A DNA stretch of 10,190 nt. Source: Campylobacterales bacterium (lineage in GTDB: Bacteria; Campylobacterota; Campylobacteria; Campylobacterales; Sulfurovaceae). This document shows, one piece after another, positions 7,482-10,190 of the stretch (position 1 is the first letter of the stretch; each line of letters begins with the position of its first letter). A program made the translations under genes and the position numbers. Below the pieces are notes generated by a model, which had not been told where the DNA came from, made no database searches, and saw only the letters and a program-made list of their open reading frames with translations. The stretch spans positions 1 to 10,190 of the forward strand of contig JAFGWQ010000085.1 of the NCBI GenBank assembly GCA_016937075.1, read 5' to 3'.

Positions 7482-7706
7482 ATGAAGATAGGCAAAGTAT
7501 TAAAAGAGATAGACAAACTTTTTTTTGGCAAGGAAAATGATAAAAAGAAGCAGAAAAAGCTAAAAGAAAAGCTTTTAAAAAAGATAGAGCAAACCCAAGA
7601 AAAGATAGATGTCGTTACGAGTGATGAGGAAAAGCAAGACTTGAAAGATAAACTATCTATTCTAGAAAAACTTTTAAAGAGAGTCCAGAGAGAACCGAGA
7701 GCGTAA
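7482..7706 (+). CDS. Small highly charged coiled-coil protein of unknown function
   Basis: A 74-residue Lys/Glu-rich protein with no cysteine, no signal peptide and no membrane segment. Leu/Ile residues spaced through residues 25-68 in a strongly charged background suggest one or two amphipathic helices forming a coiled coil. A GTG at 7440 would extend it back into the transporter gene, but the ATG at 7482 is preferred: AGGAG at 7470-7474 lies seven bases before it, and it starts three bases after the transporter stop. That spacing implies co-transcription and coupled translation with the Na/phosphate carrier, so a role in assembling or regulating that carrier or its PhoU-like tail is a reasonable guess. 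The family is not recognised. The gene converges on the four-cysteine gene with 19 bases between them and no obvious terminator. Confidence 0.75.
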   Translation: MKIGKVLKEIDKLFFGKENDKKKQKKLKEKLLKKIEQTQEKIDVVTSDEEKQDLKDKLSILEKLLKRVQREPRA

Positions 7707-7725
7707 AAATAACTGTGTAAATTCC

Positions 7726-7923
7726 TTAGAACTCAAAACCGCCCGTCTCGCCCTTGTTCATACTTTCATAAACGGCTTTGACGTAATTGTTCCTAATTTC
7801 GCATTCTAGAAGCTTATCACAATCAAAACAGCTTGTAAGATCGTGTGATTTTTGGCAATCCTGCAATAAAGCCAAGGCTTCTTGCAATGCTTCTTCCCAT
7901 TTATCCAAAACCTTATCAGACAT
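7726..7923 (-). CDS. Small four-cysteine protein of unknown function (fbp-linked)
   Basis: A 65-residue protein with Cys at 23, 32, 35 and 41 (C-x8-C-x2-C-x5-C), a pattern that could bind zinc or an iron-sulfur centre. An N-terminal acidic helix precedes the cysteines and the tail ends in a Gly-Gly-Phe-Glu-Phe motif. No signal peptide or membrane segment is visible, so it is likely cytoplasmic. The ATG at 7923 overlaps the fbp stop as TGATG; a TTG one codon earlier is less likely. The ribosome site is weak, consistent with translational coupling. From memory, C. jejuni carries a comparable small gene (Cj0839c) between fbp and metG, which suggests a conserved family. Function unknown. Confidence 0.8.
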   Translation of the reverse strand: MSDKVLDKWEEALQEALALLQDCQKSHDLTSCFDCDKLLECEIRNNYVKAVYESMNKGETGGFEF

Positions 7924-8771
7924 CAAGAAACTTTATATGCATTTTTAAGAGCTTTTATCTCTTCTGTTGAGCCAAAGAAGCATGGGCTTGTATCGTGCAG
8001 ATGTGAAGGGGTAAGGGTCAGAAGTCGCTCTCCTTTGTCATTTATTGCTTCTCCACCGGCTGCTTCATATGTAAGAGCAAAAGGCAATACTTCAAAGAGT
8101 TGTCTGAGTTTGCCGTTTGGTTTGTCTGTAGTTCCAGGATAGCTGAAAAGTCCGCCACCCTTTATAAGAATTTGATGTAGATCAGGTACCATCCCTCCAG
8201 AATAACGCAAACGATAACCTTCGCTAAAAAGAGAGTCTATAAAAGCTTTATGATATGGTGCCCAATGCTGTTGGGTGCCGCCTGGAGCACACAGTTTGCC
8301 TTTGGATTTGAGAGCGATCTTGCCGATCTCTACAAATTGACGATCCATAAATATATAATGAGTTGGAGCTTCACCTTTTATGGTGACAACCATCTCGATG
8401 CGCGGGCCATAAACTACATATACAGCCGCTACTAATCCTTCTCCACCCAAAACTCCATCATAAATACCGAATATAGATCCTACAGATAGATTTACATCCA
8501 CAAGACTAGATCCGTCCAATGGATCATAGCAGACAGTGTAGTGACCATCTTCATGCAAAGACAAAATACCTTCTTTTTCTTCACTTACGATAGATTTTAC
8601 GATAGGTAATTTTCCTAGCATCTTTTCAATTATCAAATCGCTTTGCACATCAAGCTTTAACTGCTCTTCCCCTGAAGAGTTAGCGCTTTGTGAGTATCCC
8701 AGATCAGCATTTTTAATAGCATTATCTATCTGTAGGGCTATCTCTTTTATGGTTTCTATAATAGTATTCAT
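7923..8771 (-). CDS. fbp: Class I fructose-1,6-bisphosphatase
   Basis: Hydrolyses fructose 1,6-bisphosphate to fructose 6-phosphate, the committed step of gluconeogenesis, in the cytoplasm; it fits an organism that builds sugars from CO2-derived or organic acids. Counting from the ATG at 8771 (282 residues), the metal-binding signatures are the acidic S-E-E-K-E loop at 63-67 and DPLDGSS at 83-89. The S-G-G-M-V-P-D-L-H block (191-199) matches the class I G-S-M-V-x-D-x-H substrate region, and K-L-R-Q-L-F-E (221-227) supplies the late acidic residue. Length is shorter than the 332-residue E. coli enzyme, as is usual in Campylobacterota. A longer reading from 8801 is rejected because AAGGAG lies six bases before 8771 and that ATG overlaps the mobB stop (TAATG). 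The four-cysteine gene follows by one-base overlap. Confidence 0.95.
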   Translation of the reverse strand: MNTIIETIKEIALQIDNAIKNADLGYSQSANSSGEEQLKLDVQSDLIIEKMLGKLPIVKSIVSEEKEGILSLHEDGHYTVCYDPLDGSSLVDVNLSVGSIFGIYDGVLGGEGLVAAVYVVYGPRIEMVVTIKGEAPTHYIFMDRQFVEIGKIALKSKGKLCAPGGTQQHWAPYHKAFIDSLFSEGYRLRYSGGMVPDLHQILIKGGGLFSYPGTTDKPNGKLRQLFEVLPFALTYEAAGGEAINDKGERLLTLTPSHLHDTSPCFFGSTEEIKALKNAYKVS

Positions 8772-9262
8772 TAAATCTCCTTGGCGTTTTTCCATATCCA
8801 TTCAATTACTTTTTTAGGTTCATTGAGCGGTAATATGTCTATATTTTTTGGCAAATCAAGTTTTGAAGCATCCAAGCTTTCATCGATAGCAACAGCTTCG
8901 CAAAAATTCAAATAACTCTTGTCAAGCTCACCTCTGGCGATACAGATGCGGGGCAATGGCAATGTTTTTAGTCCTTCGACAAGAACTATATCTACATTTC
9001 CAAACATTGCTACCGTCTCTTCAAAACTCTTTGGTTTTTGAGAAAAGTAAGTTGTACGGGTAGGGGATGCTACAGCCACTTCTGCGCCTGTAGCAGAAAA
9101 TTTGTGACTATCTTTCCCCTCGGTATCGAACACTGCCTTGTCTTTTGGGTCATTTTTGATGATAGCTACGCGATACTCCGGCACAAGAATCGTCGCTATT
9201 TTTTCTATAAGAGTTGTCTTGCCACTATTGGACATTCCTGTAAATGCTATTGCAACTGCCAA
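8771..9262 (-). CDS. mobB: Molybdopterin-guanine dinucleotide biosynthesis protein MobB
   Basis: A GTP-binding accessory protein for attaching GMP to molybdopterin, the last step in making the cofactor used by enzymes such as formate dehydrogenase and periplasmic nitrate reductase. From the TTG at 9262 (163 residues), the P-loop is G-M-S-N-S-G-K-T at 9-16, the family block D-T-E-G-K-D-S-H is at 46-53 (usual form xTxGKDSxR/H), and V-E-G-L-K at 95-99 is the Walker B-side motif. A TTG at 9289 would add nine residues but lies inside the predicted -10 box and has no ribosome site. The inner TTG has AAAGG seven bases upstream. It leads a three-gene unit with fbp and the four-cysteine gene; the link to fbp appears positional rather than functional. 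Confidence 0.92.
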   Translation of the reverse strand: MAVAIAFTGMSNSGKTTLIEKIATILVPEYRVAIIKNDPKDKAVFDTEGKDSHKFSATGAEVAVASPTRTTYFSQKPKSFEETVAMFGNVDIVLVEGLKTLPLPRICIARGELDKSYLNFCEAVAIDESLDASKLDLPKNIDILPLNEPKKVIEWIWKNAKEI

Positions 9263-9269
9263 TTTGTTA

Positions 9270-9274
9270 CCTTT
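9270..9274 (-). promoter_or_regulatory. mobB: Ribosome binding site fixing the mobB TTG start
   Basis: The minus strand reads AAAGG here, with seven bases to the TTG at 9262-9260. No comparable site precedes the upstream TTG at 9289, so this site decides the start. Confidence 0.65.
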
Positions 9275-9288
9275 GGATAATATTGGCA

Positions 9289-9294
9289 ATTATA
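9289..9294 (-). promoter_or_regulatory. mobB: -10 box of the mobB-fbp-small gene operon
   Basis: The minus strand carries a perfect TATAAT. Transcription would begin near 9282, about 20 bases before the TTG at 9262, giving a short leader containing AAAGG. No TTGACA-like -35 is present 17 bases upstream, as is common in this group. Confidence 0.55.
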
Positions 9295-9315
9295 CTTAAA
9301 AGTTCATTGAAACTA

Positions 9316-9324
9316 TGTTAAAAT
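9316..9324 (+). promoter_or_regulatory. Candidate extended -10 promoter for the small lipoprotein gene
   Basis: TG at 9316-9317 followed after one base by TAAAAT at 9319-9324 resembles an extended -10 element. The start point would fall near 9331, just before the AAGGAG at 9334-9339, which has a seven-base spacing to the ATG at 9347. TTGAAA at 9307-9312 is too close to act as its -35. It would diverge from the mobB promoter within the same 84 bases. Confidence 0.4.
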
Positions 9325-9346
9325 TATATAAACAAGGAGCGGCTTA

Positions 9347-9841
9347 ATGTCATTTAAACCTATATTTTCTATTCTGATTGCCGGATTATTCCTGGGGTGT
9401 GTTTCCAAGGAAGAAGAAATGCTTATGAGTGATTTTGACCGACAAAAACATCATTTCAAACAAATACAACAGACACAACAAGTCACTATTGTGCAAAACG
9501 ATAAAGTATCTGCACTTATTAGTGCATTATATTTGTACCAAAAAAGCGACCCGTTGATGCCAAGGAAATACGAAAAATTTATCATAGGAATTTACAGTGA
9601 TGATGATATAGTACCAAATGTGTTGCTAAATGGAAAAGATGCTATAAATATAACAAAACTTGAAAATAATGATTCAAGATTAGCCGATATCCCATTAAAA
9701 AACCAATGGAGTAGATACTATATGGTGTCATTTTTGCCAGATGATTCCAATAAGATGATACTTAAAGTATCTCTAGATAATCTTGGACAAAGAGAGCTGA
9801 TCTTTTTAAAAGCAGCTAACCTTGATAATATACAAGAATGA
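9347..9841 (+). CDS. Small predicted lipoprotein of unknown function
   Basis: A 164-residue protein with a short charged N-terminus, a hydrophobic stretch (6-16) and Gly17-Cys18, giving a lipobox F-L-G-C. The Phe at -3 is atypical (Leu, Val or Ile expected), so lipidation is probable but not certain. After the cysteine comes an acidic patch, then a Gln/His-rich helix (about 33-46), then a mixed alpha/beta region with many Asp, Asn and Lys, which may form a small beta-rich periplasmic domain. No catalytic motif or known family is recognised. The start is well supported by AAGGAG seven bases upstream. It stands alone: divergent from mobB and ending one base from the stop of the opposing helix-turn-helix-like gene, with no terminator between. 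Confidence 0.8.
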   Translation: MSFKPIFSILIAGLFLGCVSKEEEMLMSDFDRQKHHFKQIQQTQQVTIVQNDKVSALISALYLYQKSDPLMPRKYEKFIIGIYSDDDIVPNVLLNGKDAINITKLENNDSRLADIPLKNQWSRYYMVSFLPDDSNKMILKVSLDNLGQRELIFLKAANLDNIQE

Positions 9842-9842
9842 T

Positions 9843-10100
9843 TTAAAGGGCAAGTTCTTGTTTCAATTTTTCTTGATTTAGTTTTTTTGTCAATGTCAAG
9901 ACTACCTCATTGTATCTATCGACATCAAGTTTTAATTTAGCACAAACCTCTTCAGTATTTTTGCTATATACTAAAGCATCAAGTATTTTGTACTCTTTTT
10001 TTGTTAATCGTCTTTTTAATACCTCTTTGAGTAGCATTTCGTCTTTAAGCGGAAGCCTTGGATGTGTAACTACGGAGATAATATATTGTTGTAATGACAA
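9843..10100 (-). CDS. Small helix-turn-helix-like protein
   Basis: An 85-residue, lysine- and leucine-rich protein. Residues 32-75 read like a sigma-70 region 4 or LuxR-type helix-turn-helix: L-T-K-K-E-Y-K-I-L-D-A-L at 32-43, a turn with N-T-E-E-V-C-A-K-L-K-L at 48-58, and then a recognition-like helix. This would make it a DNA-binding regulator or an adaptor of the transcription machinery, but the similarity is general and no family is named. The start is TTG at 10100, backed by AAAGGA at 10111-10106 with five-base spacing. It follows the stop of an upstream membrane-protein gene by nine bases, so the two are probably co-transcribed. The target is unknown. Confidence 0.7.
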   Translation of the reverse strand: MSLQQYIISVVTHPRLPLKDEMLLKEVLKRRLTKKEYKILDALVYSKNTEEVCAKLKLDVDRYNEVVLTLTKKLNQEKLKQELAL

Positions 10101-10105
10101 ATAAA

Positions 10106-10111
10106 TCCTTT
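10106..10111 (-). promoter_or_regulatory. Ribosome binding site supporting the TTG start of the helix-turn-helix-like gene
   Basis: The minus strand reads AAAGGA, five bases before the TTG at 10100-10098. It overlaps the stop codon of the preceding gene by two bases, so ribosomes finishing that gene could reinitiate here. Confidence 0.6.
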
Positions 10112-10190
10112 ATTTTGATAATTGAATGGTCACTATGTATCCAATTGCAGCCATAGCAATAGTGCCAAATACATTGATAATAATATTTAA
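10110..10190 (-). CDS. C-terminal end of a probable membrane protein (5' end outside the window)
   Basis: The minus-strand frame entering at the right edge encodes 26 residues before a TAA at 10112-10110. Most of the peptide is one hydrophobic segment, followed by a short polar tail ending Gln-Leu-Ser-Lys, which looks like a terminal transmembrane helix. The stop lies just before the ribosome site and start of the helix-turn-helix-like gene, the spacing expected within an operon. Too little is present to name a family, and another minus frame is also open here, so the call rests on composition and position. Confidence 0.5.
   Translation of the reverse strand, partial: LNIIINVFGTIAMAAIGYIVTIQLSK

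Noticed and set aside
7707..7725. Terminator between the convergent coiled-coil and four-cysteine genes
   Set aside because: Only 19 bases with no inverted repeat.
8772..8801. Ten-residue N-terminal extension of Fbp
   Set aside because: AAGGAG six bases before the ATG at 8771 and the TAATG overlap with mobB favour the shorter protein.

Overview
The window reads as a chromosomal segment of a Campylobacterota (epsilonproteobacterial) genome, probably a free-living Sulfurimonas/Sulfurovum-like relative. The grounds are AT-rich composition, AAGGA-type ribosome sites, tight one-base gene overlaps, TATAAT boxes mostly without a recognisable -35, and protein similarity. The order mobB - fbp - small Cys protein, plus metG, also matches what I recall of Campylobacter jejuni (Cj0841c-Cj0838c); that is memory, not a search. 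No RNA gene, insertion sequence, CRISPR array, phage gene or tRNA was recognised. Gene density is very high: the longest stretch without a gene is the 225-base divergent region at 5506-5730.

Layout. (1) 2-1401, plus strand: the tail of an unidentified gene, overlapped by a Pif1/RecD2-like helicase. (2) 5505-1396, minus strand: metG; a MurF-shaped protein with no ATP-binding loop; then a thioredoxin-fold lipoprotein and a diacylglycerol-kinase-like protein. The first two genes and the last two each overlap by one base, and the second pair has its own near-consensus promoter at 2550-2576. (3) 5731-7706, plus strand: a Na+/phosphate cotransporter-family protein with a PhoU-like tail, and a small charged coiled-coil protein just downstream. 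(4) 9262-7726, minus strand: mobB, fbp (fructose-1,6-bisphosphatase) and a 65-residue four-cysteine protein, chained by one-base overlaps and led by a TATAAT box. (5) 9347-9841, plus strand: a small unknown lipoprotein. (6) 10190-9843, minus strand: the end of a membrane protein, then an 85-residue helix-turn-helix-like protein.

Most of this is housekeeping: translation (MetRS), gluconeogenesis (Fbp), molybdenum cofactor maturation (MobB), phosphate or ion handling and DNA maintenance. The items worth a second look are the uncharacterised ones: the MurF-like probable pseudoenzyme tied to metG, the short divergent lipid-kinase-like protein paired with a CGAC thioredoxin lipoprotein, the four-cysteine protein behind fbp, and the charged partner of the transporter. 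I see no clear evidence of a new defence or mobile system.

Several starts were moved inward on sequence evidence: helicase to ATG 124, coiled-coil protein to ATG 7482, four-Cys protein to ATG 7923, Fbp to ATG 8771 and MobB to TTG 9262.
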